Part shown: positions 36,607 to 45,800 of the stretch, piece by piece | Layout of the letters: every line of letters begins with the position of its first letter | Numbering within the stretch: the stretch's first letter is position 1 | Assembly (NCBI GenBank): GCA_052400625.1 | Contig: JBQTGH010000013.1 | From: Thermophagus sp052400625 | Lineage (GTDB): Bacteria > Bacteroidota > Bacteroidia > Bacteroidales > Marinilabiliaceae | Reading direction: 5' to 3' (one strand) | Length of the DNA: 64,000 bases | Translations under genes and position numbers: made by a program | Notes under the pieces: model-generated | The model's database searches: none | Seen by the model: only the letters and a program-made list of their open reading frames with translations | Told to the model about the DNA's origin: nothing

Positions 36607-36889
36607 CAATAGATCGTTAGATTATTAGATTTAAGATATAAGATGATTCGTATTTCGTTGAAAATCTGCATCTTATCAAAACAAACCCCTTAAATATAAC
36701 CAGTTGATTCAAAGGTGTTTACAAAAGCTTAACGGACTATTGGTTAAACTTGTGTAATAAATTGCAAACCAAATGTTTGTAACCAGGACAATATTTGTGA
36801 TAAAAAATTGAATTTCAACAAAATATCAATAATCTTAAATCTATCATCTAAATATCTATTAATATATTTGAAAATCTAACGATCTATTG
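36607..36889. repeat. 283-bp element with perfect 17-bp terminal inverted repeats
   Basis: CAATAGATCGTTAGATT (36607-36623) and its exact complement (36873-36889) bound a 283-bp AT-rich block without coding capacity. One-sided copies of the end are at about 30559 (perfect) and 55192 (one change), with a short piece at 6146. The shape is that of a non-autonomous mobile element. The flanking stretches 36299-36606 and 36890-37006 hold only two degenerate GCATGACAAAGAT words. Confidence 0.65.
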
Positions 36890-37006
36890 ATAAAATATAT
36901 CCGGATTTAAAACACTGGAAAAAATGCAATCTAAAAATCAATTATTTATTTTGGCTTTTGTTTATATTTTTTAATTAATCATGTTATACAACATTTATTC
37001 ATAGAT

Positions 37007-37030
37007 GCAAAGCTTTGCGAAAAGCTTTGC
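37007..37030. promoter_or_regulatory. palindrome GCAAAGCTTTGCG, candidate LacI-type operator
   Basis: Perfect 12-bp palindrome GCAAAGCTTTGC (37007-37018), followed at a fixed distance by TTTGC (37026-37030). The same arrangement with the same 19-base offset occurs at 42677-42700, upstream of SusC. The LacI-family gene is immediately to the left and the sugar-oxidation operon 413 bp to the right. Confidence 0.5.
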
Positions 37031-37230
37031 ATGCATGTATGTAGATTGTTGTATTTGTATTGATAAACAAGAACTAATAACATTGCAACTTATAGAAAGT
37101 AACCAATATATATTAAATGAACTGCACTGGAAGCTACAACATTGCATTTCCTTTGCAGGCCCTCAAATCCTAAAATTGTGAAAACTACGCTTATTTTTTA
37201 TATCTGTTTTTATCAATAGTCAGTTTAAAA

Positions 37231-37341
37231 GAGCCTGAGCGCAATGACACAATACTTTTATTATGGGAGAGTTATAGCTTATACTATTGATTGTATAAAC
37301 AATTAATTATCAGATATCAGCAAAAGTTTAACGGAGTGTTG
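37231..37341 (+). repeat. ~110-bp interspersed repeat (ACGCAGAGAC family)
   Basis: GAGCGCAATGACACAATACT to TTTAACGGAGTGTTG, matching 21291-21401 along its length (GAGAGTTATAGCTTA, AACAATTAATTATCAGA). It lies about 100 bp before the aldo/keto reductase gene. Confidence 0.6.
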
Positions 37342-37442
37342 TTTATAGAATTTCAAAGAAATTCATTTTTTGTTTCATTTCTAAGGCAAAAAGCCTGCAA
37401 CGGGGAAGAGATACAGAATAAGCAAAGAAAAAAATGAACTAA

Positions 37443-38489
37443 ATGCATATAGAAAAAAGGACAGGGATCAATATACCTTCAATAATCTACGGAACCAGTT
37501 TTCTTGGGAATCTTTACCGGGAACTGACATACAAGGAAAAAATGGCCATAATGCAGGAATGGTTTCGTGTATCGGAAGGCCCTGTAATGATTGATACTGC
37601 TGGCAAATACGGAGCAGGACTTGCGTTGGAGGTAATCGGACAGGGCTTGAAAGAGATGAATGTACAGCCAGGACAGATCACCATAAGCAATAAACTGGGA
37701 TGGTACAGGGTTCCCCTAAAAAATGAGGAACCAACTTTTGAGCCGGGGATATGGGCTAACCTGAAATATGATGCTATCCAAAAAATTAGTTATGACGGGA
37801 TTTTGGAATGTTGGCAACAGGGATGCGAACTGTTGGGCGAAAAATACAAGCCGGAGTTGGTTTCTGTCCATGACCCTGATGAATATTTAACGGCTGCATC
37901 GGATGACCATGAACGAAAAGGTCGTTTTAACGACATTTTGGGCGCTTACAAGGCATTATTTGAATTAAAAGCAACAGGAGAAGTAAAAAGTGTGGGTATC
38001 GGAGCAAAAGACTGGAGAATTATTAAAGAACTTTATGAGCACATACGGTTTGACTGGGTCATGCTGGCCAACACATTTACCATTTACAACCATCCCCTCG
38101 AGGTGCTGAAATTTATGGAAAGATTGCACACCGACGGAGTCTACATAATCAATTCAGCCATCTTCAATGCAGGATTTTTAACAGGTGGTAAGTATTTTGA
38201 TTACCGGATACCGGATCGAAACAATTCTAAAGACCAACAACTGTTTGAGTGGCGGAAAAAGTTCTTTGAAGTCTGTAATCAATTTAACGTATCCCCCGGC
38301 GATGCTTGCCTGAAATTTGCCCTGGCACCTCCACAGGTTTCTGCAGTATCTCTCAATCCAAGTAAGCCCGAAAGAATATCTCTGAATAAGAAAGTTCTGG
38401 ACAAAAACATCCCGGAGGCCTTTTGGGAAGTATTAACAGAGAAAGGTATCATTAAAACCCCTTTCCCGCTTCTTCATCAATCCCTTTAA
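37443..38489 (+). CDS. aldo/keto reductase, probable L-galactose/L-fucose 1-dehydrogenase
   Basis: Cytoplasmic NAD(P)-dependent aldo/keto reductase of 348 residues, without signal peptide. The AKR tetrad is visible: Asp51 and Tyr56 (IDTAGKYGAG), Lys84 (SNKLGW) and His143 (VSVHDPDEY). It belongs to the group annotated as D-threo-aldose or L-fucose/L-galactose 1-dehydrogenase, which oxidises the sugar to the lactone. The next gene, 12 bp away, encodes a matching lactonase and the third a zinc dehydrogenase, giving a compact oxidation pathway. The choice between L-galactose and L-fucose cannot be made from this protein alone. Confidence 0.85.
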   Translation: MHIEKRTGINIPSIIYGTSFLGNLYRELTYKEKMAIMQEWFRVSEGPVMIDTAGKYGAGLALEVIGQGLKEMNVQPGQITISNKLGWYRVPLKNEEPTFEPGIWANLKYDAIQKISYDGILECWQQGCELLGEKYKPELVSVHDPDEYLTAASDDHERKGRFNDILGAYKALFELKATGEVKSVGIGAKDWRIIKELYEHIRFDWVMLANTFTIYNHPLEVLKFMERLHTDGVYIINSAIFNAGFLTGGKYFDYRIPDRNNSKDQQLFEWRKKFFEVCNQFNVSPGDACLKFALAPPQVSAVSLNPSKPERISLNKKVLDKNIPEAFWEVLTEKGIIKTPFPLLHQSL

Positions 38490-38501
38490 AATTTTCGAAC
38501 A

Positions 38502-39329
38502 ATGATTATCGATTCACACCAACATTTCTGGAACTACAATCGGGAAGAATTCGATTGGATCAACAATGATATGACGTCCATTAAAAAATCCTTCTTACCA
38601 AAAGATTTAAAAGCCACTCTTTCCGGTACCGGTGTTGAAGGGGTTGTATCTGTACAGGCCAGACAATCATTGGAAGAGACCGATTGGCTATTGCAACTCG
38701 CCGCAGAGAATGAATTCATAAAAGGTGTGGTTGGCTGGGTTCCCCTTTCTGATAAAAACATCCCTGAAATACTCAGTCGTTCTAAGAATAACAATTCGTT
38801 GAAAGGTGTCCGGCATGTCATTCAGGGAGAACCTGATCCGCAGTTTATCCTGAAAAAGAATTTTAATAACGGAATTTCACAGTTAAAAAAATACGGACTC
38901 ATTTACGACATCCTGATATTTGGCCGTCAACTACCAAATACCATCCGGTTTGTGGATCAACATCCCGACCAGCCATTTGTGCTTGACCATATTGCAAAAC
39001 CAGAAATCAGGCTTAATGAGATTAAGGTTTGGAAAAAGGACATCAAAGAACTCGCCCGTCGCGAAAATGTGAGCTGCAAGTTAAGCGGAATGGTTACCGA
39101 AGCCGATTTTACCATCTGGACGGAAGATCAGCTAAAACCTTACTTCGACGTTGTATTAGAAGCCTTTGGCCCGGGGCGACTTCTTTTCGGTTCAGATTGG
39201 CCTGTTTGCCTGGTAGCCACCAGTTATAAATCGTGGCTGAAACTTGTGAAAAAATGGATAAGCAAATTAAGCAGCCTTGAGCAGGAGCAAATACTGGGCA
39301 GGAATGCCAGGTTAATATACAATCTTTAA
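38502..39329 (+). CDS. COG3618 amidohydrolase-superfamily sugar lactonase
   Basis: Metal-dependent TIM-barrel hydrolase of 275 residues, cytoplasmic. Metal and catalytic ligands are recognisable: His6 and His8 (DSHQHFWNY), His163 (VLDHIAKP) and Asp232 (LFGSDWPVC). COG3618 members open aldono-lactones such as L-fucono-, L-rhamnono- or L-galactono-lactone. It lies 12 bp after the aldo/keto reductase and 10 bp before the zinc dehydrogenase, so it would hydrolyse the lactone made by the former and pass the free acid to the latter. Confidence 0.88.
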   Translation: MIIDSHQHFWNYNREEFDWINNDMTSIKKSFLPKDLKATLSGTGVEGVVSVQARQSLEETDWLLQLAAENEFIKGVVGWVPLSDKNIPEILSRSKNNNSLKGVRHVIQGEPDPQFILKKNFNNGISQLKKYGLIYDILIFGRQLPNTIRFVDQHPDQPFVLDHIAKPEIRLNEIKVWKKDIKELARRENVSCKLSGMVTEADFTIWTEDQLKPYFDVVLEAFGPGRLLFGSDWPVCLVATSYKSWLKLVKKWISKLSSLEQEQILGRNARLIYNL

Positions 39330-39339
39330 AACAATAACA

Positions 39340-40356
39340 ATGCGGACGATTGAGATATTGAACCCCGGTGTTATGCGAATGACTGAAAGAGAGAAGCCAC
39401 AACCGGAAGAGGGAGAAATTTTGCTGAAAATTAAGTATGTCGGATTTTGTGGTTCTGATTTGAGTACCTTTTCAGGAAAGAACCCGCTGGTGAGTTACCC
39501 GAGAATCCCGGGGCACGAAATATCTGCAGTAATTGAGGAAACCGGCAACAGTGTTCCTGAAAAATTTAAACCCGGCCAATCTGCAACAGTAATTCCCTAT
39601 ACGAACTGCGGTCATTGTTCTGCCTGCAAACAAAAAAAATACAACGCCTGTCGCTACAATCAGACACTGGGGGTTCAAAGGGACGGAGCAATGACTGAAT
39701 ACATTTCCCTCCCATGGCAAAAAGTAATAGTAGAGCAGGAACTCTCCGGTATTCAACTTGCTTTAGTTGAACCATTAACTGTTGGATTTCATGCAGTTGA
39801 CAACATTGGCATCACCGATATTGATACAGTAGTTGTATTTGGGTGCGGAATGATTGGAAGCGGGGCAATTTTGCGGGCTCATTTGCGGGGTGCAACAGTA
39901 ATTGCCGTCGATATTGATGACTCCAAACTGGAAGTAGCAAGGAAATTGGGTGCAAAATTCCAGATTAACACCAAAACACAAAATATCCATAAAGAGCTCA
40001 ACAAAATTACTGAAGAAAACGGGCCTTCAGTCGCTATTGAAGCTGCCGGAAATCCGGTTACATACAAATCGGCCATTGAGGAAGTAGGTTTTGCCGGTCG
40101 TGTGGTATGCATTGGTTATGCAAAAGAGGATATTCTCTCTCCTACCAAATTGTGGGTACAAAAAGAATTGGAAATCAGAGGCTCAAGAAATGCCAACCCG
40201 GCAGACTTCGATGCGGTCATTAAATTCTTAAAAAATTCAAGTCTGGATGAACGAATCCTGATTTCAAAGATAATCGACATACAAGATGCCCCTGAAGCTA
40301 TGAAACAATGGGCGGAAAACCCGGGGAAAATTTTAAAAATATTAGTTCAATTTTAG
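39340..40356 (+). CDS. zinc-dependent alcohol dehydrogenase, probable L-galactonate 5-dehydrogenase
   Basis: Medium-chain dehydrogenase of 338 residues. Catalytic zinc ligands Cys37 (GFCGSD) and His59/Glu60 (PGHE); structural zinc cysteines 90, 93, 96 and 104 (CGHCSACKQKKYNAC); NAD-binding loop VFGCGMIGSG (about 167-176) followed by VIAVDIDDSKL. The family includes sorbitol, threonine and L-galactonate dehydrogenases. Placed after an aldose dehydrogenase and a lactonase, oxidation of an aldonate is the natural role. L-galactonate oxidation would yield tagaturonate, which joins the hexuronate route. The L-fucose oxidation pathway normally uses an enolase-type dehydratase at this step, and none is present here. 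Confidence 0.83.
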   Translation: MRTIEILNPGVMRMTEREKPQPEEGEILLKIKYVGFCGSDLSTFSGKNPLVSYPRIPGHEISAVIEETGNSVPEKFKPGQSATVIPYTNCGHCSACKQKKYNACRYNQTLGVQRDGAMTEYISLPWQKVIVEQELSGIQLALVEPLTVGFHAVDNIGITDIDTVVVFGCGMIGSGAILRAHLRGATVIAVDIDDSKLEVARKLGAKFQINTKTQNIHKELNKITEENGPSVAIEAAGNPVTYKSAIEEVGFAGRVVCIGYAKEDILSPTKLWVQKELEIRGSRNANPADFDAVIKFLKNSSLDERILISKIIDIQDAPEAMKQWAENPGKILKILVQF

Positions 40357-40578
40357 AAAAATATGAAACAAGCCGGGCACGGATAATCATATTGGATTTT
40401 TAGATTTTTAGATATAAGTAATCGACAGGCAGAAGTTTGCCAGGCAGAAGGCAGAAGTGTTAAATTTTGCAGATAAGAATTTTACCGTTAGTATCGAAAA
40501 GTGGCCTGATAAGTAAAAACCCAACTCCGCAAAACAAATGATTGATATAGAGTGTTTTGTAATTTGAGTTAGATATAA
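40357..40578. other. intergenic stretch with short repeat words
   Basis: No gene. Contains GATTTTTAGATTTTTAGATA (relict of the CAATAGATCG family) and GGCAGAAG words like those at 6348-6378. Leads into the leader repeat before the permease. Confidence 0.4.
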
Positions 40579-40672
40579 GATGAAAAAGGCATAGCAAACG
40601 TTACCACAACAAAAACAAGTATAAATTCATGCATGCGTTTTCCATCAGACTAATAACTTAGACTAATTTTGT
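40579..40672 (+). promoter_or_regulatory. ~97-bp structured leader repeat before the permease
   Basis: GATGAAAAAGGCATAGCAAA at the left, GCATGCGTTTTCCATCAGAC at the right, tail ending directly at ATG 40673. The left arm has AAAA where other copies have AAAC, and the right arm has TTTT where others have GTT, so the outer stem stays paired. That looks like a compensatory change. Confidence 0.65.
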
Positions 40673-41968
40673 ATGAAAAGTACCATCCCTGTTGTTGAAA
40701 AAAAATATCTGGTTTCTTTCATTTTGGTTACCAGCCTGTTTGCCCTATGGGGGTTTGCCAATGACATAACAAATCCTCTTGTGGCTGCTTTTGCTACGGT
40801 AATGGAAATATCAAACGCCAAAGCCGCATTGGTACAATTCGCATTTTACGGAGGATATGCAACAATGGCCATACCGGCTGCCCTATTCATTAAAAAATTC
40901 AGCTACAAGAATGGAATTCTTTTGGGACTCGCCTTTTACGCCACCGGTGCATTATTGTTTTATCCTGCCGCCAGGTTTGAATTGTTCGGCTTTTTTTTAG
41001 TATCGTTATACATCCTTACTTTTGGTCTGGCCTTTCTCGAAACAACAGCAAATCCTTACATTCTGGCCATGGGAAAAGAAGAAACGGCAACCCGCCGTTT
41101 AAATCTGGCCCAGGCATTCAACCCCATAGGTTCACTGCTCGGTATGTTTGTAGCCTCAAAATATATTCTGGCCTCACTACAATCTGATATTCGCAATGAA
41201 AAGGGTGAATTGATTTTTTCAACATTAAGCCAGATAGAAAAAATGACCATAAGAACACATGACCTGGCTATAATTCGAAATCCCTATTTAATATTAGGTG
41301 GCGTAGTAATAGTAATGTTTTTCCTGATTCTGATCTATAAAATGCCGGTATGGGAAAGAACTGAACGCAAAATTCAGGTAAAAGAACCGATGAGACGTCT
41401 GCTCAGAAACAAAGTTTACAGAGAAGGCGTAATTGCACAGCTGTTCTATGTTGCAGCACAAATTATGTGCTGGACATTCATCATTCAATATGCAGAAAAC
41501 CTGGGCATTGATAAGTCAACAGCCCAGAACTACAATATTGCAGCCATGGTAATGTTTTTGACCAGCCGCTTCATCAGTACTTTTCTGATGAAATATATAA
41601 ATCCCAACAAACTCCTTACACTCTTTGCCATTGGAGGAATGACTACCACCGCGGGTACAATTCTGATACAAGGAATGCCTGGCCTCTATTGCCTTGTTGC
41701 CACTTCTGCATTCATGTCACTCATGTTTCCCACCATCTATGGTATTGCTTTAAAAGGAATTGGAACAGATGCTACTTTGGGCTCCGCCGGTCTGGTGATG
41801 GCCATTGTAGGCGGTGCACTGATGCCCCCAATCCAGGGAAGTATTATTGACCTGGAAAGCGTTGGCGGATATCCGGCTGTTAATCTGTCCTTTATTCTGC
41901 CTTTTATTTGCTTTTTAATAGTAGCCATTTACGGATATCGAAGCCGTATACTAAGGGTGCCTGCGTAA
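40673..41968 (+). CDS. FucP-like MFS sugar permease
   Basis: Inner-membrane proton symporter of the FHS (fucose-galactose-glucose) family in MFS, 431 residues with about 12 hydrophobic segments. Typical stretches are FALWGFANDITNPLVAAF near residue 25, FYGGYATMAIPAALFIKK and LFLETTANPYI-like ETTANPYILAMG (about 123-134), and QAFNPIGSLLGMF. E. coli FucP carries L-fucose and also tolerates L-galactose and D-arabinose. Following the three sugar-oxidation genes on the same strand, it probably brings their substrate into the cytoplasm. It has its own leader repeat and therefore possibly its own promoter. Confidence 0.9.
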   Translation: MKSTIPVVEKKYLVSFILVTSLFALWGFANDITNPLVAAFATVMEISNAKAALVQFAFYGGYATMAIPAALFIKKFSYKNGILLGLAFYATGALLFYPAARFELFGFFLVSLYILTFGLAFLETTANPYILAMGKEETATRRLNLAQAFNPIGSLLGMFVASKYILASLQSDIRNEKGELIFSTLSQIEKMTIRTHDLAIIRNPYLILGGVVIVMFFLILIYKMPVWERTERKIQVKEPMRRLLRNKVYREGVIAQLFYVAAQIMCWTFIIQYAENLGIDKSTAQNYNIAAMVMFLTSRFISTFLMKYINPNKLLTLFAIGGMTTTAGTILIQGMPGLYCLVATSAFMSLMFPTIYGIALKGIGTDATLGSAGLVMAIVGGALMPPIQGSIIDLESVGGYPAVNLSFILPFICFLIVAIYGYRSRILRVPA

Positions 41969-41980
41969 CCTTTGAACCTT

Positions 41981-42012
41981 AAGATTTTTGCGAGTTTATA
42001 GACACGCACTAC
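41981..42012 (+). repeat. remnant end of the TAGTGTC palindromic element
   Basis: AAGATTTTTGCGAGTTTATAG then ACACGCACTA is the complement of the left end of copies B and E (GTCTATAAACTCGCAAAAAT). Only this end remains; it begins 13 bp after the permease stop. Confidence 0.6.
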
Positions 42013-42035
42013 TTAGGCGCTTAGGACAGTAAACT

Positions 42036-42067
42036 AACCAACATGTTGTTTAAGTTGGTTGGTGTTT
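42036..42067 (+). terminator. hairpin with T-run after the permease
   Basis: AACCAAC (42036-42042) pairs with GTTGGTT (42054-42060) over an 11-base loop and is followed by GGTGTTTT. A plausible intrinsic terminator for the permease transcript. Confidence 0.55.
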
Positions 42068-42226
42068 TGATAGTTACATATTTGCACTGACCTAAATCCT
42101 CTGAAAGAGCTTTTTTTCAGGCTTGTCCTGAAAAAACGCAGTGTCTTACCCCTGAGATTCGTGTTTTTTTGGCAAAATATTTTCTAAGTGGCTATAAATA
42201 AATGGCTGTGCCATCTATTATTTTGG

Positions 42227-42341
42227 GTCCACGAATTGCACGAATTGAAAATCTGTAAAACAGCTTTTTTAAAAACGGCGTTGCCGTTTAAAGTCGCACT
42301 TTGTGCGACTAAAATTCGTGTAATTCGTACAATTCGTGGAC
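42227..42341. repeat. 115-bp element with 20-bp terminal inverted repeats and two inner hairpins
   Basis: GTCCACGAATTG begins the left end and its complement CAATTCGTGGAC closes the right; the ends match over 20 bp with one mismatch. Inside are two perfect hairpins, AACGGC/GCCGTT (about 42274-42288) and AGTCGCAC/GTGCGACT (42292-42310). Only one copy seen here. It looks like a small non-autonomous element or a structured 3-prime region. Confidence 0.65.
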
Positions 42342-42462
42342 AAAAAAAATATTGCGTGGCAATTTGATCATTCTTTTTAACTTTAAAACTTATTGGGTAC
42401 TGGCTCGTCCAGGTTAGGGATGAATAATTTTCGAACGAACGTAACAAATATAATTTTACAAT

Positions 42463-42570
42463 CTCCGCTAAACTTTTACGGATGTTTGGTAATTAATTGT
42501 TAACACGGTTAATAACACAAACTACAACTCACTAATAATAAAACTTTGCGTCATTGCGTCTTTGCGTTTA
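42463..42570 (-). repeat. reversed copy of the ~110-bp repeat
   Basis: CTCCGCTAAACTTTTACGGA to ACTTTGCGTCATTGCGTC is the reverse complement of the repeat at 21291-21401, including the AATTAATTGTT block. It occupies the middle of the space before SusC. Confidence 0.6.
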
Positions 42571-42642
42571 GGCTTTTTTACTGACTATTCCACCTTCATA
42601 GTTTCCCCAATTGTCTTCCCATCTCAGAAATTGTTAAAATTT

Positions 42643-42672
42643 AAAAAAACATGTTTTACAGCATGTTTTTTT
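42643..42672. terminator. A/T-flanked hairpin upstream of SusC
   Basis: AAAAAAACATG (42643-42653) pairs with CATGTTTTTTT (42662-42672) around TTTTACAG. It has the shape of a bidirectional intrinsic terminator, insulating the SusC operon from upstream transcription. Confidence 0.5.
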
Positions 42673-42675
42673 GAT

Positions 42676-42700
42676 CGCAAAGCTTTGCGCAATCCTTTGC
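42676..42700. promoter_or_regulatory. palindrome CGCAAAGCTTTGCG upstream of SusC, candidate operator
   Basis: Perfect 14-bp palindrome at 42676-42689 plus TTTGC at 42696-42700, the same layout as 37007-37030. It lies about 200 bp before SusC. The shared motif would link SusC/SusD and the sugar-oxidation operon to one regulator, the LacI protein being nearest. Confidence 0.5.
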
Positions 42701-42800
42701 GTTAAACATCAAAAAATCAGGTTTTTGCATTTAATTCAAAAGTTTGGATATTTGAAAATGATTCAATCATTAACATTAATTTTTAAAAATTAAGATACCT

Positions 42801-42878
42801 ATGAAAAAATTCTTTATGCTGATTAACCTGATGTTGATAACCCGTATCAAACAAGAACAAATTCAGTGTTTTAACTAA
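42801..42878 (+). CDS. possible 25-residue leader peptide before SusC
   Basis: A short open frame, MKKFFMLINLMLITRIKQEQ plus five residues, starts 23 bp after the T-rich region and ends 14 bp before the SusC ATG. Its hydrophobic N-terminus looks like the first half of a signal peptide. It may be a translated leader, a relict of an older SusC start, or chance. No function is known to me. Confidence 0.3.
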   Translation: MKKFFMLINLMLITRIKQEQIQCFN

Positions 42879-42892
42879 AATCCAGAATTAAA

Positions 42893-45800
42893 ATGAAAAA
42901 TAAAATTATTAATCTGTGTAAAGAGAAATGTTTTCTCAGAAGTTTATCATTTCTCATGCTAATATTAGTTAGCAGTAGTGCCTTTTCCCAGAATATGAGA
43001 ACTATAAGCGGGAAGGTACTTGATGAACAACAAGACCCTGTTCCGGGTGCAACTGTTATGGTGAAAGGAAATTCTGATTATGGTACCATAACAGACTCTG
43101 ATGGAGAATTCTCTATAAACATCCCGGCGGAAGAGAATGTTCTTGTCATCTCCTTTATCGGGATGAAAACTCAGGAAGTAGATGTTAGCAACACAAGCAG
43201 CATTACTATTATATTGGAAAGCGAAATTGTACATTTGGCAGAAACGGTAGTCGTTGGTTACGGGATACAAAAGAAAGAAACATTAACAGGCTCGATTGCT
43301 AATATATCGGGTGACGACATAAGAAAGAGCCCTGAAGCAAATGTCACAGCCTCCCTCCAGGGTAAACTTCCGGGATTAACGATTAATCAACGAACAGGCG
43401 AACCGGGAAGTGAAGAGCTGGAAATATTGATCCGTGGAAACGGCACTTTTAGAGATAACTCTCCTCTTATTATTGTTGATGGCGTTGAGCGAAGTAATAT
43501 GAGCAGGTTAAATCCGGACGATATAGAAAGTATCTCTGTACTGAAAGATGCATCAGCCGCTATTTACGGTGCTCGGGCAGCAAATGGAGTGATTATTATA
43601 ACATCAAAATCGGGAAAAGAAGGAAAACCTGAGTTTAATTTTTCCTACAATTATGCTTTTCAAAGCCCGACACAAATTCCGGAAATGCTGGATGCAGCCA
43701 CTTTTGCAGAAGCATATAATGAAGGAGACTGGTACAGGCAAGGCAGACCGGATGAATACATTCCTTTTTATTCTGAGAATGCTATTCAAAAATATCGCGA
43801 TGGTTCCGATCCGGTTTTATATCCCAATACTGACTGGGTTGATGTAACGATGAGATCTTATGCGCCCCAGCAACGTACTAATTTGCAAGTCACAGGGGGA
43901 AGTGATAAAGTTACATATTTACTTTCTTTTGAAATAATGGACCAGGAAGGGATTATGAAAAATAATCCCACGCATTATCGCCAATATAACTTACGTTCAA
44001 ATATTAATGTCAATTTGACTGAAAATTTCAGTTTGGGTGCCAATATTTATGCTATATTAAACGACAGAGAGTATCCCTCAACATATGCAGATAACCCTGA
44101 TAATGATTATTGGGTTGACTTCTATAATATATTACAAGCAAATCCCACCTTACCTGCACGCTATCCCAATGGATTAATTGCTCCCGGCAGGTTACAGGAA
44201 AACCCACTTTTATTAGATCGAAGAGGATATTACAAGGTTGAAGATCGCCCCGTATATTCCACATTTAAAGGGACGTATAAAGTACCTTTTGTGGAAGGAT
44301 TAAAAATTGATGCCTCATTCAATTATGATCTCAGCCATCAGTTCTCAAAAAGATGGAGTACCCCCTATTATTACCATGAATACAATGTAAACACCGATGA
44401 ATATGAAAAAAAATGGGCCACTAATGAACCAACAGCAGAACTGACAGATACGTACAATAGATGGACTACCATGCTATATAATTACAAAATTGTATACGAC
44501 AGAGACTTTGGTAAACATCATGTAGGCGCTATGGTCGGCCAGGAGCAACAAAAGAGTACCTGGAATTATACCCAGGCTTACAGAAAAAATTTTGTAAGTT
44601 CCGCCATAGATCAAATAAATGTAGGAAGTTCCGCAGCGGAAGATAAAAATAATGGAGGTTCTGCTTCAAGTGATGCCTATAATAATTATTTCGGGCGATT
44701 TAATTACAATTTTGAATCTAAATATCTTTTTGAATTTATCTTTAGATATGATGGTTCCCAAAAATTTCCCGAAGGTAAAAGATATGGTTTTTTCCCAGGT
44801 TTTTCAGTGGGATGGCGCCTTTCTGAAGAAGATTTTATGAAAAATAATCTTCCTTTCGTAAACAATCTGAAACTTAGATTATCTCATGGGATAATTGGGA
44901 ATGATCGTGTTGACTCCTATCAGCATTTACAATCTTTCTCATTTGGAGGTAACTACGTTTTTGGCACGAGTGATGCGGCAGGCATTTATGCTAACACTAT
45001 GCCCAATCCTAATATCACCTGGGAAGAAAGTAAAAAAACCGATGTGGGATTAGAAGCTACTTTATGGAAAGGTTTGTTTGGAATGGATTTAACCCTTTGG
45101 AAGGAAAAAAGATCTAATATTTTAACGCAAAGAAACCTTTCAGTTCCAAAAATATACGGTTTCCCCGCTTTGCCCGATGAAAACATAGGGGAAGTTGATA
45201 ATCATGGATTTGAGCTTGATTTAAGCCATAGAAATTCTGTTGGAGAACTGAATTATAATATTTCCGGAAACATTGCATTCTCAAGAAGTGAAATTGTTTA
45301 TATGGATGAAGTTCCCCACGCCGAGCCCTACCAAAATCTTACAGGCCATCCTGTTGGAGCAGGTCTGTACTATAAGGCCGATGGTATTTTTAATACGCAG
45401 GAAGAACTGGACGCTTATCCACATGCGTCGGGAACACAGGTCGGAGATATCAAAATAGTGGATTTAAATGACGATGGAGAAATTAATGCAGAAGACCAAT
45501 ACAGATTCGATTATTCTGCAACGCCTGAATATGTATTTGGATTGAATATGGGAATGCAATATAAAAATTTCGATCTAAGTTTATTCTTCCAGGGGCAAAC
45601 CAATGCTTATAACTACGACGGCACTTTTGCAAAGCTGGGGAACTCATCTTTTGACAATGCTGTTGTTGATAGAGCTAAAGACCGATGGAACACAGAGAAT
45701 ACTGATGGAACAATGCCCAGAGCGGATGATTTTCAACCCGGAAATTCCACTTTCTATTTATTTGACGCCACATTTGTCAGGCTCAAAACCATGGAAATGG

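Noticed and set aside
37443..40356. Classical fucose isomerase/kinase/aldolase pathway
   Set aside because: None of the three genes shows isomerase, kinase or aldolase features; motifs are AKR, COG3618 and zinc dehydrogenase.
42676..42689. CGCAAAGCTTTGCG read as just another repeat hairpin
   Set aside because: The flanks do not match any repeat family here and the same layout recurs before another operon, so I keep it as a candidate operator.
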